DNA of 64,000 nt, from NCBI RefSeq assembly GCF_000236705.1, contig NC_016599.1, positions 372,001 to 436,000 on the forward strand, given 5' to 3'. Below, in pieces: positions 8,909 to 18,798 of this stretch. The notes beneath the pieces are model-generated. The model saw nothing but the letters and a program-made list of their open reading frames with translations. It made no database searches and was not told the DNA's origin. This DNA comes from Owenweeksia hongkongensis DSM 17368. GTDB taxonomy: Bacteria > Bacteroidota > Bacteroidia > Flavobacteriales > Schleiferiaceae. Numbering within the stretch: position 1 is the first letter of the stretch; the number at the start of each line of letters is the position of its first letter. A program made the translations under genes and the position numbers.

Positions 8909-10627
8909 TTACTCCTTTACAATCCTTGTGAAGTAATTATAGGAGCCTATTTTCAACTTTACTAAATAAACACCACTGGCGAATTCACTGATGTCCAAAT
9001 TTCGAGTGACTCCCAACTCAATAATAAATTCGTCTCTCATTAAAGAGCCATCAGAGCTATGTGCGATGAGTTGCACGTTTGCAGTATCTAAAGGGGAGGG
9101 TAGCTTTAGAGTGAGGTTGCCAGAGCTTGGATTAGGGAAAAGTTGTATATCAGAAATAGGATTGAATGTGTTTGACGAAATTGACAATACCGAAGTATCT
9201 GATTTTAGAAGTTGCAAATTGTTGATTGTGCAACTATTAATAAGCGTATCTAAATAATATCCTCCGCACCAGGGAGAGAAATAAATATTAATCGAATCAG
9301 TAGTTATACTATCCGATTGATATGTCTGATTTATTTCTAAAGTGGTGGTGGTTACCTTTATATATTCATTAATTAGTGTATCTGTGTCAACTACTATTTG
9401 CGTGGTTGTTTTAGTATAAGTTTTTGAGAATACATTATAGCTATTCACGTAGCTATAAGTACTGTCAGACTTTGAAGGAATGGGTTTAGATTCATTAAGG
9501 TGAACCATTAACTTTCCGGAAGCCTCACCAGGCAAAGCGATATCAATCAATCCATCATCATTAATATCCCCGAGACTTAAAGCATATGGATTGGTAACTT
9601 GTACATAAGGTGAGACAATTAAGTGGTAAGGAATTGAATTGTTTATACTATCATAGTCATACAGTGATAGTTTTCCCCAAGCATGGTTAAGCACCAGTAA
9701 TTCATCAGTACCATCACAGTTAAAATCTGCCATTTCTGTAGAATGAGGTAAGTCATAGGCATCAATAAATTGGGGCGTTTGAGGCAAGGTGCCGCTTGCA
9801 TTTTGTAACCATATAGCCATTTCAGCGTGTGGTCTGTTTCCTGAAAGAGAGGCTGCAACATCTTTTCTGCCATCGCCATTAAAATCTCCAATAGCAACGC
9901 CCCTTGGAAATTTCCCCGACAGATTGTAGGACGAATATGCATTAAGTAGGCCAGATTTTTTTTGAGTAAAGACATGCACTCCCGTTTGTCCTTGGCCAGT
10001 CATAAATACCACATCGTCCAAACCGTCATTATTTACGTCCCCAATCTCCAGGTCATCCCTCCCGCTGTTTGGGCTTGGATAAGTATGAGTATTATATCCG
10101 GTAGCGGTGCGGATAAATAATCTTATAAAGTTTTCACCCCAATGACCAACAGCAATATCGGTTCTTCCATCATCATTGAAATCTCCTAGGCCTAAACCAT
10201 CAACAGTTTTTCCGCTATAATATCTTATCATAGAATTTAATGATCCAGATGAATTTTGATAAAAAATGCCAATAGAGTCTCCAAAACCTATAATCAGGTC
10301 ATTTAGCTTATCGTTATTTACATCACCTATTCGTAAAGCCATTATGCGCTTTTTAGGGCTGTACTTAAACTTAATTGGTGATTGTTGAAACCATGCAGAA
10401 CTATCCTGATAGTAGATAAAAACTCGATAGTCATTTTGTGGATCAAAATAGGACTGGGTACCAACCACAATATCATTTAGCCCGTCATTATTCAAATCAC
10501 CAATTCGAGTGACTTCAGGTGAAGATCCTATTGTGTCAATTGTAATAGCGTTAGAAAATGAGGTTTGTCCTATAGAGTATGAACCAAGTACGACTATTAA
10601 ACAAAATGAGAGTAGTTTTTTTAGCAC
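8909..10627 (-). CDS. FG-GAP/VCBS repeat protein with T9SS C-terminal sorting domain
   Basis: After a signal peptide (about residues 1-20) come seven calcium-binding-type repeats of the form D-x-N-x-D-G-x-x-D-I-x-V, e.g. DLNNDGLNDIVVG, DFNDDGRTDIAVG and DFNGDGRKDVAAS, spread over residues 40-370, which build a beta-propeller. A threonine/serine-rich linker of about 100 residues follows, then a T9SS type A domain beginning at IQLFPNPSSGNLTLKL. The protein is predicted to be exported to the surface; repeat proteins of this sort usually bind ligands or hold together a matrix. Start codon is GTG at 10627. A TAATTTTG -7-like element lies 14 bp upstream. No neighbour suggests a more specific role. 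Confidence 0.88.
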   Translation of the reverse strand: MLKKLLSFCLIVVLGSYSIGQTSFSNAITIDTIGSSPEVTRIGDLNNDGLNDIVVGTQSYFDPQNDYRVFIYYQDSSAWFQQSPIKFKYSPKKRIMALRIGDVNNDKLNDLIIGFGDSIGIFYQNSSGSLNSMIRYYSGKTVDGLGLGDFNDDGRTDIAVGHWGENFIRLFIRTATGYNTHTYPSPNSGRDDLEIGDVNNDGLDDVVFMTGQGQTGVHVFTQKKSGLLNAYSSYNLSGKFPRGVAIGDFNGDGRKDVAASLSGNRPHAEMAIWLQNASGTLPQTPQFIDAYDLPHSTEMADFNCDGTDELLVLNHAWGKLSLYDYDSINNSIPYHLIVSPYVQVTNPYALSLGDINDDGLIDIALPGEASGKLMVHLNESKPIPSKSDSTYSYVNSYNVFSKTYTKTTTQIVVDTDTLINEYIKVTTTTLEINQTYQSDSITTDSINIYFSPWCGGYYLDTLINSCTINNLQLLKSDTSVLSISSNTFNPISDIQLFPNPSSGNLTLKLPSPLDTANVQLIAHSSDGSLMRDEFIIELGVTRNLDISEFASGVYLVKLKIGSYNYFTRIVKE

Positions 10628-10640
10628 TGTTAGTTTTTTA

Positions 10641-10648
10641 CAAAATTA
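10641..10648 (-). promoter_or_regulatory. -7-like element TAATTTTG
   Basis: Minus-strand TAATTTTG fits the TAnnTTTG consensus and lies 14 bp upstream of the GTG of the FG-GAP gene. No clear -33 partner is seen. Confidence 0.3.
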
Positions 10649-10768
10649 GAAAAACTACCGATCTCTTATAAAAGGGGTGTGATGCTGTAAATGCTTAAAA
10701 ACGAGTTGGGAAAATAGCTATCTTCATAGCATCTTAACTAGTTGTATCATTAATAAAAACCAAATCTT

Positions 10769-11227
10769 ATGAACCTAAGTACCAACTTGAGCTTGCTTGA
10801 AGTAACCAAAAGCCAAACAGCAGTTCGCCACAGTATAGACAATACACCAAACGCCCAGCAATTAGAAAATCTGAAGCGTGTAGCGGAAAACATTTTTCAG
10901 CCCATTCGTGAGCATTTTAATACCCCAATTTTTATAAGCTCAGGCTTTAGGTGTGAAGATCTCAATACGCGCATTGGTGGCTCACGCACGAGTAGCCATT
11001 GCAAGGGTGAAGCTCTGGATATTGACATGGATGGACGCGGTACCATTACCAACCGTCAGGTGTTTGATTACGTGCGTGCCAACCTCCAATTCGACCAACT
11101 TATTTATGAATTTGGCGATGACCAAAATCCGGGCTGGGTACACATTAGCTATAAGAAAACAGGAAATCGTAATCAGGTGTTGAAAGCCAGTAAAGTAAAT
11201 GGAAGAACCACTTATACTCAGATGTAG
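10769..11227 (+). CDS. Peptidase M15-like (D-Ala-D-Ala carboxypeptidase-type) protein
   Basis: A 152-aa protein without signal peptide whose core fits peptidase family M15_3: the segment ISSGFRCEDLNTRIGG, then SHCKGEALDID, which supplies the zinc ligands His and Asp, and finally WVHISY with the third ligand His. These enzymes cut peptide crosslinks in peptidoglycan and are frequent in prophages, but homologues occur as lone chromosomal genes in Bacteroidota, and no phage genes surround this one. The lack of a signal peptide is notable and leaves open how it would reach the wall. ATG start; convergent with the thrombospondin-repeat gene. Confidence 0.88.
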   Translation: MNLSTNLSLLEVTKSQTAVRHSIDNTPNAQQLENLKRVAENIFQPIREHFNTPIFISSGFRCEDLNTRIGGSRTSSHCKGEALDIDMDGRGTITNRQVFDYVRANLQFDQLIYEFGDDQNPGWVHISYKKTGNRNQVLKASKVNGRTTYTQM

Positions 11228-11288
11228 TATAGGAGTAAGGTATTTGTTAGAAAAGTTTGATAAAATTGAACATAGTATATTCTAATCT

Positions 11289-12380
11289 TTAACCTGTTGT
11301 GCGTTTTTCTTTCCAGATTCCTGCAAAAAAACCAATAACGGGAAATAAAACAGCTGTAATTTGCCATTGAGGGTTGCGAGTAAGTGAAACTAAGTCTTCA
11401 AACCATGTTTTACGTGGTACTATCTCAAAAGAAAGAGGTTCTTGATAAGCCTTGATTAATTCTTTATTAGAATCCAAACTTTTCACTATAACTAAAATCT
11501 CTTGACTGGTTCCTGAAGATTTTTCCTGAGGAATTAATTTCCAAGACCATTTCAGTTCATTGTTACCTAATTCATTAAATGATTGAAAATTAGTTCCAAT
11601 AATTAATGATTTTGTGAAACTTGAGTCTTCTAAATGAAGCTCTGTGGTAAAATAATCGCCCAACGGTATATTTCCTTCAGTAATTTGCTTTGCTGATAAA
11701 GAATCTAAGTTCTTTTTTACTCTTTGTTTGTTTATTTCCCTTACCAATTCATTTCTAATTTCTGAATCATTCATAAGTTGATTGAGTGAAATGGTTAATA
11801 TAGAAGGATGCCCTACTTTAAGTTTCTCATCTAAATGGATGAGTGTTGTTACCTCTGGTTTTATGGCTAGCACAGTGCCAGTATCACTAGTATAAATAGT
11901 TTTATAAATAATTTTATTTTTCTCTAGCTGAGTATTTTGCGATTCTCCACCTGTTTTTGATGGAATTGAAACTCCTTTAAAGTTTACTTTGGTTCCTTTA
12001 GGAGTATTTGGCTCATGATCCATGTAATCAGGAACACCGTCAGCGTCAGAGTCTATTGCTCTACCATTTGCATCTACTGTTGCGCTTCGAGAAGTAAAAG
12101 GATCCTCGTCCATAAAGTCCGGTATGCCATCACCATCAACATCTAGAGCTTTCCCGCTTCCATCGACTGCTACACCTTCTGGGGTCTCAGAATCTTTATC
12201 ATAAAAATCAGGTACACCATCGTTATCAGTGTCGCGGTTTAAAACTGCAAGTCGGTCATCAATATCGGTTTGATAAGCACGGAATTCTTTTTTCGAAACA
12301 CATGATGAAAAGAATAAGAGGGAAACTATTAAAACAAATGCAATGAACTTCCAGTCGGCTCTTAAAATATGAGATTTCAT
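11289..12380 (-). CDS. Lipoprotein with thrombospondin type 3 repeats and a C-terminal membrane segment
   Basis: The start carries a lipoprotein signal (LLFFSSC, lipidated Cys 27). Residues 50-130 hold three D-x-D-x-D-G-V-P-D repeats (DTDNDGVPDFYD, DVDGDGIPDFMD, DSDADGVPDYMD), the calcium-binding thrombospondin type 3 pattern. The remainder is a predicted beta-rich domain, and the last 25 residues form a hydrophobic helix (ITAVLFPVIGFFAGIW) with positive residues after it. A lipidated N-terminus plus a C-terminal helix is unusual for the OmpA-linked TSP3 proteins and suggests inner-membrane attachment at both ends. Function not assigned. Confidence 0.8.
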   Translation of the reverse strand: MKSHILRADWKFIAFVLIVSLLFFSSCVSKKEFRAYQTDIDDRLAVLNRDTDNDGVPDFYDKDSETPEGVAVDGSGKALDVDGDGIPDFMDEDPFTSRSATVDANGRAIDSDADGVPDYMDHEPNTPKGTKVNFKGVSIPSKTGGESQNTQLEKNKIIYKTIYTSDTGTVLAIKPEVTTLIHLDEKLKVGHPSILTISLNQLMNDSEIRNELVREINKQRVKKNLDSLSAKQITEGNIPLGDYFTTELHLEDSSFTKSLIIGTNFQSFNELGNNELKWSWKLIPQEKSSGTSQEILVIVKSLDSNKELIKAYQEPLSFEIVPRKTWFEDLVSLTRNPQWQITAVLFPVIGFFAGIWKEKRTTG

Positions 12381-12596
12381 AAGAATTGGTTTGATTGGTT
12401 AAGAAAAATCAAGTTATTAATTATTTGAGTATTTCACATGTAAAAGAGGAGACTTATGAAGTTTTATACGGTCATCTGTCAACCTGAGGTACCAGAAATC
12501 AGCTTGTGCCATTTTTCGTTAACGGTCATTACCAAATTTTTCAATCTATAAACAAAATGTAGCTCATGCCATTAAGCCTCTCTAAAGTATGTTTTA

Positions 12597-13226
12597 ATGG
12601 AGTCTACCTTATTTGAAATTCTTGATACTATCGGAATCTTTGCCTTTGCTATGAGTGGCGCCACTCTGGCCATTAAAAAACGATTTGACGTTTTCGGAAT
12701 TTTCGTTTTAGCCTTTGTAACAGCTGTTGGTGGAGGCACTCTTCGAGATTTGCTAATAGGAACCAATGCAGTTTCCTGGATTAGGGATAATCAACTTATT
12801 TATACCGTTACAGCAGGTGCCATAGCAGCTATTATTCTCTTTAAGATTATCCATCGGCTCAATTTGTTCGTTTATATTTTTGACGCTATTGGCCTTGGGC
12901 TTTTTACAATTGCCGGAATAGAAAAAGGACAGATTCTGGAGCTCAACATGTTTATGTGCATAGCACTGGGAGCCATATCGGCAACTTTTGGAGGTGTGCT
13001 TCGTGATATATTGAGCGGAGAAAAGCCGATGCTCCTTACGCGAAAGGAAATATATGCGAGTGCCAGTATAGCTGGAGGCTTTGTTTATTTTGGATTAGCA
13101 GCCCTTGGAATTTCAAATCAAATCACAGCTTTTGCAGCAGTGCTATTTATAATCTTCGTTCGCATAATCACACATCAATACGATATACGCATGCCGGAAT
13201 TATATAGGGAGGAAAGTGTTGAATAG
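12597..13226 (+). CDS. TRIC-family cation channel protein (UPF0126/YicG-like)
   Basis: A 209-aa membrane protein with seven hydrophobic helices arranged as two UPF0126 repeats plus a final helix. Each repeat has the family hallmark glycine-rich kink: AFVTAVGGGTLRDLLIG in the first and GAISATFGGVLRDILSG in the second, with the conserved G-G-x-x-R-D. Prokaryotic TRIC homologues are trimeric potassium/cation channels of the inner membrane. The full length matches the family. ATG start. It stands alone on the plus strand, divergent from the TSP3-repeat gene, with about 215 bp between them in which I see no clear signals. Confidence 0.9.
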   Translation: MESTLFEILDTIGIFAFAMSGATLAIKKRFDVFGIFVLAFVTAVGGGTLRDLLIGTNAVSWIRDNQLIYTVTAGAIAAIILFKIIHRLNLFVYIFDAIGLGLFTIAGIEKGQILELNMFMCIALGAISATFGGVLRDILSGEKPMLLTRKEIYASASIAGGFVYFGLAALGISNQITAFAAVLFIIFVRIITHQYDIRMPELYREESVE

Positions 13227-13293
13227 TTTCGAACTTAGGTTGAGAAGGTAAGTAAGGGCACGAGCGGGACACTCGCGCAAACTGGGATGTTTA

Positions 13294-15315
13294 TCATTCA
13301 TTATTTTCCAGAAATCCAAGGTTAAGAAGTCGAACTTTACCTGCGCGATCGCCAAGCTTTATTCTCCATCTTTTTTCCATGAATTCTAAAAGAGACAGAC
13401 CTCTTTCAAGAATATGGATAGGTGTCCAAGAATCTTCTTTTGAAACTTCTATTTCTGAGTATGAACCAAATCTATAACTAACAGTCGTTTCAGCGTTATC
13501 TCTCTTGTCAATAAAGCATTTATCTTGAAGACTTGAATTTTTCGGTTTAGATAGGGGTAGTAGATTACCCAGGGAATTTTTAAGTTTATTTTTTTGGGCA
13601 CTAGTGTATGTACTGTAATCTGTCTGCCAACATTTTTTTCTGCTATTCTGTGGATAGATGTGTTCGACACTAATGTAGTCAGTCTTTTCTTGTGTAAATT
13701 CTACCCAGTTTATTTTTGACGTATTTGTTTTAGATCCACTTTTCAAATGTTGCTCATACTCAAAAAGAAAATAACGTATCCCAGACCAACTGTAAAAACC
13801 ATTCTTAAATTCGCTAACCAAGTTTTCAAATGAGATCTCATTTTGAAGTAGTTTTTGAATACGATGGTTAAGTATTTCCGTTACCTCTTCAACGGATTTG
13901 GTTTCATTTGAATATTCGGTAGCCAAAATTAATGCACTTGATTCTTGAGGGCCAAAAATGGCGTATCTGAAGTAGAAGCCTAATAATGACAAAACAAACT
14001 TTTCGCGCTCAATCACCCTAAGAAGGCCAAGTCTTTTTTTCGCATCAGATTCCTTTTGATAAATTAGCATTAGTAGAGGAGCATAATCAGAAAAACCTAT
14101 TCTTTCGAGTCTATCTAACCACATTCGCTCTTCCTCAAGAATATATTTATTCTCGATAGGGTTGAAAAGGTAATACCAAGATTCAACTGATCGCTGCAAA
14201 CTATTAGCATAATTATAAATATCCTTTACTGAAAGTGACTTTGCTCCATTCCCAGACGAGGATTCATTGGAAATGTGCTGATTGAAATTTGGTTTATCAA
14301 TGTTCTTTAGGGTAAACTTCTCATCAAGCAAATAGCTACTGAAATCATTTCTGTAAGCGCGATGAATTTTTCTAAAGTGTGAATTATATTCTGTAGGTAT
14401 AGCCTCGTCATTTGAAATAATTTCAGATGAAAAGCTGATTAAGAAATGATTATATAAAAATTTATCATCATCAAGTGGTTTTTGCTTGTTTTTGCCAAGA
14501 TGATGGTAAACAGATTTCCAGCAATCATTTATCTTTCTTCTTAGGTCGACTCTTTCGTATTCTTCAATATTGTACTTGGTTGTTAGGAAAATTAGCCTAT
14601 TTTTTAGTAATTCCAGAATGGAGAGGACTTTTCCTCTGTTATTCATCACTTCAAAAGCTACGTGCACATCTATATCACTTGATATTGCATAGATGTTAAA
14701 CAGAAAATGCTGAGTTATCTTAGTAAAGATCTCTTCTATTTGATCATGAGTGAGCTTAGCCAGCTGTTCTTTAAAATATTCTTTTGCATTTTCTAGATTA
14801 TGTGTGTAAATGGTTTCTTCTCTATGATATGCTCTCTCTTAATTATTGTTGAAGATTTTTGTTTTTAGAAACTCATAGCTTGGATTATCCTTATGGTAAC
14901 CAAAAATGTAGGATCCTGATATGCCATCTGGCTGGCTATCGAATATGTATCTTTTCTTAATTTCTGATAATGTCAAATATCCTAAAGTTGCATTTTGGTC
15001 GATACTTTCAAGAATGGACTGAATTAGTATTAATGAGGTAGTTAATCGCTGTTGGCCATCGACAACATAAAAAGGTTCAAAGTTTTTGGATGAAATAATC
15101 CATTCGTCATCATCCCATGTCTTATAATCGATGGGTGGCACATCTTCAAAAGTGAGAACACCAACGTAATGGTTTTGACCGTTTTCTAGTTGAACAATAT
15201 CGGCCCAAAAATCTTTTAGTTGTTTATTTGTCCAAGCATATCCCCTCTGATAGTCCGGGATTCTTAGTAATCGTTCAGTGAATAACTTAGAAAGTGACTT
15301 TAGTTGATTATCCAT
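13294..15315 (-). pseudogene. DUF262/DUF1524 (GmrSD-like) gene interrupted by one in-frame TAA
   Basis: Two collinear pieces share one reading frame. The upstream piece has the DUF262 hallmarks IPDYQRGYAW and FYVVDGQQRLTT (DGQQR at about 86-90 from the ATG at 15315). The downstream piece has VAFEVMNNRGKVLSILELLKNRL and a C-terminal DUF1524/HNH-type domain with SVEHIYPQ and SLGNLLPLS. Between them one TAA (14839-14841) breaks the frame; the 57 codons after it are open and read straight into the conserved DUF262 segment (e.g. ETIYTHNLENAKEYF). GmrSD-type proteins are type IV nucleases that cut modified phage DNA. Both catalytic motifs are intact, so this is a recent inactivation, a sequencing error, or possible readthrough. 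The gene sits alone between housekeeping genes. Confidence 0.85.
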
Positions 15316-15356
15316 TTTGCCCAAGTTTTTTTGTTAAAAGTTGAAATACATCGTCA

Positions 15357-16991
15357 TTACGCCTGTATCACCCCAGGGTTATAAGCCTTTTCAATAGGAG
15401 CCTGATTCGCGGCTTCAATTCCCATACTAATCCAGGTGCGGGTTTGCAGTGGATCGATAATGGCATCGGTCCAAAGTCGTGCAGCAGCGTACTCCGGCTT
15501 AGTTTGCTTTTCGTAGCTAGCCGTAATGCGGTCTAAAAGTTCCTTTTCTACCTCAGGAGTAATTTCTTCGCCTTTGGCTTTTAGGCTGGCGGTTTCTATT
15601 TGTAGCAATACTTTGGCGGCTTGCGCTCCACCCATTACTGCAAGGTTAGCAGTAGGCCAGGCCACAATAAGGCGTGGGTCATAGGCTTTTCCACACATGG
15701 CGTAGTTTCCGGCACCGTAGCTGTTTCCAATAATGATGGTAAACTTAGGTACCACCGAGTTTGCCATGGTACTCACCATCTTGGCGCCATCTTTAATGAT
15801 ACCACCATGCTCGCTGCGCGATCCTACCATAAATCCTGATACATCCTGAAGGAATACCAGTGGGATTTTCTTTTGGTTACAGTTGGCAATAAAGCGTGAA
15901 GCCTTGTCGGCACTGTCAGAGTAAATCACACCGCCAAACTGCATTTCGCCAGTTTTGGTTTTTATCATTTCGCGGTTGTTGGCCACTATACCTACAGCCC
16001 AGCCGTCAATGCGGGCGTATCCGGTAACTATGGTTTTTCCGTAACCTTCCTTGTATTCTTCAAATTCGCTATTGTCTACCAAGCGCTCTATGATTGCTTT
16101 CATATCATACTGCTTGGTGCGGTCTACCGGTAGCAGTCCGTAAATTTCTTTTTCGTCTTTGGCGGGTTTGGCAGGCTCAGTACGGCTAAATCCTGCTTTG
16201 TTAGATTCACCAATCTTATCCATTATAGTTTGGATGGTTCTCAAAGCATCAGGGTCATCCTCGCTTTTATAATCCGTCACACCCGAAATTTCACAATGGG
16301 TAGTAGCTCCACCCAAAGTTTCATTGTCAATATTTTCGCCAATAGCGGCTTTTACCAGGTACGAACCAGCAAGGAAAATGCTTCCTGTTTTATTTACGAT
16401 AAGTGCTTCATCACTCATAATAGGGAGGTAGGCACCACCGGCCACGCAGCTTCCCATAATGGCCGAAATCTGGGTAATACCCATAGAGCTCATAATGGCA
16501 TTATTGCGGAAAATACGTCCGAAATGTTCCTTATCCGGGAAGATTTCATCCTGCATTGGCAAATACACACCAGCGCTATCTACCAGATAAATAATAGGAA
16601 TTTTGTTTTCCATCGCGATCTCCTGAGCACGTAGGTTTTTCTTACCTGTAATGGGGAACCAGGCTCCCGCTTTTACTGTGGCATCATTGGCTACCACCAG
16701 GCAAATGCGTCCTTTTACATAACCCATCACTACCACTACGCCACCACCGGGGCAGCCGCCATGCTCGGCATACATATCATATCCGGCAAAAGCACCAATC
16801 TCAATCTGTGGACGGTTTTTATCCAGCAAATAAGCCACGCGCTCACGCGCGGTCATTTTACCTTTTGCCTTGTGCTTCTCGATTCGCTTTTCGCCACCAC
16901 CAAGGTGAATTTTCTCAAGTTTTTGCTTTATATCTGAAACCATTAGTTTCAGTTTGTCTTCGTTCTTGTTGAATTCCAGGTCTTGTGCCAT
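15357..16991 (-). CDS. Acyl-CoA carboxylase carboxyltransferase (beta) subunit
   Basis: A 544-aa biotin-dependent carboxyltransferase of the propionyl-/methylcrotonyl-CoA type. The N-terminal half carries the acyl-CoA-binding crotonase-like fold with RIFRNNAIMSSMGITQISAIMGSCVAGGAYLP, whose parts match the oxyanion region, and the C-terminal half carries FLQDVSGFMVG and GNSYGAGNYAMCG. The catalysed step moves carboxyl from carboxybiotin to an acyl-CoA. The A-M-C-G-K-A-Y-D-P-R segment is closer to methylcrotonyl-type enzymes, but I would not fix the substrate from motifs alone. No biotin carboxylase subunit gene is adjacent. ATG start. Confidence 0.9.
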   Translation of the reverse strand: MAQDLEFNKNEDKLKLMVSDIKQKLEKIHLGGGEKRIEKHKAKGKMTARERVAYLLDKNRPQIEIGAFAGYDMYAEHGGCPGGGVVVVMGYVKGRICLVVANDATVKAGAWFPITGKKNLRAQEIAMENKIPIIYLVDSAGVYLPMQDEIFPDKEHFGRIFRNNAIMSSMGITQISAIMGSCVAGGAYLPIMSDEALIVNKTGSIFLAGSYLVKAAIGENIDNETLGGATTHCEISGVTDYKSEDDPDALRTIQTIMDKIGESNKAGFSRTEPAKPAKDEKEIYGLLPVDRTKQYDMKAIIERLVDNSEFEEYKEGYGKTIVTGYARIDGWAVGIVANNREMIKTKTGEMQFGGVIYSDSADKASRFIANCNQKKIPLVFLQDVSGFMVGSRSEHGGIIKDGAKMVSTMANSVVPKFTIIIGNSYGAGNYAMCGKAYDPRLIVAWPTANLAVMGGAQAAKVLLQIETASLKAKGEEITPEVEKELLDRITASYEKQTKPEYAAARLWTDAIIDPLQTRTWISMGIEAANQAPIEKAYNPGVIQA

Positions 16992-17110
16992 TGTAAGTTT
17001 TATAAATAGGTTGTTGTAGGTTATAGGTTAAAAGTTAAAAGGACTAAGTGTAAAGTGTGCCGTTTCCGTGCACCAAACATATAACCTATAACTTTCAACA
17101 TTTAACCTCT

Positions 17111-18169
17111 TCAATAACATTTATCAATTACCCATTCCGCTTCTTTGCGCACTATCGCATTATCCTGATGAGGATCGCTGATGAAAAGGGTAAAATGATT
17201 TTTCTCTTTATACACAGAAACAAAAATGATCTCTGGAACGCCATCTCCTGTAAAATCGCCATACCAGTATATTTCGGGCATTCCGCATTGTCCGTTGTGT
17301 ACTAGTTCTTCTGTAATATTTTGCTCTACGGGCAAAAAGTATTTTTCGCCTTTAAGGCTAAGTTTGTAATTGGTCAATTCAGGGCAGGGGCCGCTACTTT
17401 CTACATTTCCAGTAGCCGATAGTTTAATAGGTTTTTCATTTTGGCCAAGCACTAATTCTTGCCCGGGGAAAACTTTACGACCGCCATATCTCAGCTGTTC
17501 GCTGTTATCTTTTATGTGCATCCCTTCTGCCTCAAGCTTTCTATTTAAACCTATCAAAAAGATGCTGCGGTTTTCATCATTTGTTTCTACGTCAAACTCC
17601 AAACCTTTGCCCACCTTGGTTTTGCTAAGCACCACATTTACTTCCACTTCTTTTACGCTCACGTAGTTTTGCCCCTTGCTTGCATCAGGAGGGTAAAAGC
17701 CGTACCAAATCAGGCCAGCATCAATTTTATTGGCATCACCACAGTAATTGTAGGTTTCGGTCATCAAACTGTACTTGGAAGACTTAGTGGTGGTAGCCAA
17801 AGGTTTTTCTTCTTCCTTAGGTTCTTCCATCACAGTGGTGTCAGGTTCTGCATTCCAGGTAGGGTTTCTTACAGCAATTATTTCCAAAAAGCCGTCAAAC
17901 ATAAACCCCGATTTTCCGCGGAATTCCACCTTACGCCAAAAGCCTGTCATTTCCTCATAGGTCATCTCACCAAAAGTTTCCTGGCAAGCTACCACCATGC
18001 TGTCATAAGGGACGCTGGTTACTACTTTTGCTTTAAGCGAAGGCGTTGCACGCAGGCGCATACCTGATTTTGCGATAATGCGGCAGTCTAATTGACGGCT
18101 ACAATCCAATTGTGCTTGAGTAGTAAAAGTGAGTAGTGCGAGGAGCAAAAAGGCGAACGATTTTTTCAT
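17111..18169 (-). CDS. Secreted SH3-domain protein
   Basis: Starting at the ATG at 18169 the protein has a signal peptide (FAFLLLALLTFTTQAQ). A frame extension of ten residues upstream is less likely. Residues about 30-95 form a bacterial SH3 domain (GMRLRATPSLKAKVVTSVPYDS and FRGKSGFMFDGFL), usually a peptide or cell-wall ligand-binding module. The C-terminal two thirds have no named domain, but the end, ITEELVHNGQCG then FTGDGVPEIIFVS, resembles a VCBS-like unit. It lies 32 bp after wbqC on the same strand and may be the last gene of the dapB-lepB-wbqC run. Role unknown. Confidence 0.75.
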   Translation of the reverse strand: MKKSFAFLLLALLTFTTQAQLDCSRQLDCRIIAKSGMRLRATPSLKAKVVTSVPYDSMVVACQETFGEMTYEEMTGFWRKVEFRGKSGFMFDGFLEIIAVRNPTWNAEPDTTVMEEPKEEEKPLATTTKSSKYSLMTETYNYCGDANKIDAGLIWYGFYPPDASKGQNYVSVKEVEVNVVLSKTKVGKGLEFDVETNDENRSIFLIGLNRKLEAEGMHIKDNSEQLRYGGRKVFPGQELVLGQNEKPIKLSATGNVESSGPCPELTNYKLSLKGEKYFLPVEQNITEELVHNGQCGMPEIYWYGDFTGDGVPEIIFVSVYKEKNHFTLFISDPHQDNAIVRKEAEWVIDKCY

Positions 18170-18201
18170 AGATCTGCTTAGAGTATGGCGAAAATACAAA
18201 T

Positions 18202-18798
18202 TCAGGTTTGTAAGTAGTCAAAGGCGGCTGGGCCTTCGTTAAATAATAAATCCAGCACCGAAAGGTTTTCGATAAACCCATGTTCATCACTAAAAACCTG
18301 AGAGTAAGGAGCAAAGATATTATCATCTTTTCTTTTGGGATGAAAAGCTTCCCTAAAGTCTTTCTGTACTTCAGTTTGCCAGCTTTCGCTGAATGTAATT
18401 TTTGGTGAAATTTGAAGCCAATCCAGGATGAGATTCAGGAGCTGAGTATTCCAATCCATCAATCGGTTGGTTGGCCTTTTATAAAACGCTTCCAGGTCAG
18501 GCCCAAGAACTTCAAAAAAGGGAGCAGAGCCGTAAGCGGTTTTAATGGCTTGCCAATGTGTGTTTTGCCAAGCCGTTTCATAGCTAATCTCCACCGTTCC
18601 CATCAAAGCCTTGTGCTCATTATTCTTAATAGGAATATTGAGCATCATGGCGCCATGTGGACCATAAATGTAAGTCCTGTTACGGTAGCTCTGCTTTTGC
18701 CAACTTTCATAGGCTTCCAGCTCTATGCTATCAAATTGCAACAGCGCTTTGAAATACGATATGGGAGGGAGGTAGGCCGTGCTAAAATGCGCGGTCAT
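18202..18798 (-). CDS. WbqC family protein
   Basis: A 198-aa soluble protein with the WbqC signature: an N-terminal TAYLPPISYFKALLQ segment, YRNRTYIYGPHGAMMLNIPI, the ISYETAWQNTHWQAIKTAYGSAPFF stretch (split here) and the closing LLFNEGP. WbqC-like proteins are found in polysaccharide gene clusters and in Bacteroidota beside lepB; their enzymatic role is not established. Its ATG overlaps the lepB stop by one base (TAATG), so translation is coupled to the signal peptidase gene. Confidence 0.88.
   Translation of the reverse strand: MTAHFSTAYLPPISYFKALLQFDSIELEAYESWQKQSYRNRTYIYGPHGAMMLNIPIKNNEHKALMGTVEISYETAWQNTHWQAIKTAYGSAPFFEVLGPDLEAFYKRPTNRLMDWNTQLLNLILDWLQISPKITFSESWQTEVQKDFREAFHPKRKDDNIFAPYSQVFSDEHGFIENLSVLDLLFNEGPAAFDYLQT

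Noticed and set aside
13261-13275. A short hairpin CGAG-CGGGACA-CTCG after the TRIC gene as a terminator
   Set aside because: The stem is only 4 bp and no U run follows. It resembles the dispersed repeats at 58 kb instead.
17019-17092. An inverted repeat GGTTATAGGTT/AACCTATAAC between the carboxylase and SH3 genes
   Set aside because: The arms are short, A/T-rich and 50 bp apart, so a weak hairpin by chance is as likely as a signal.
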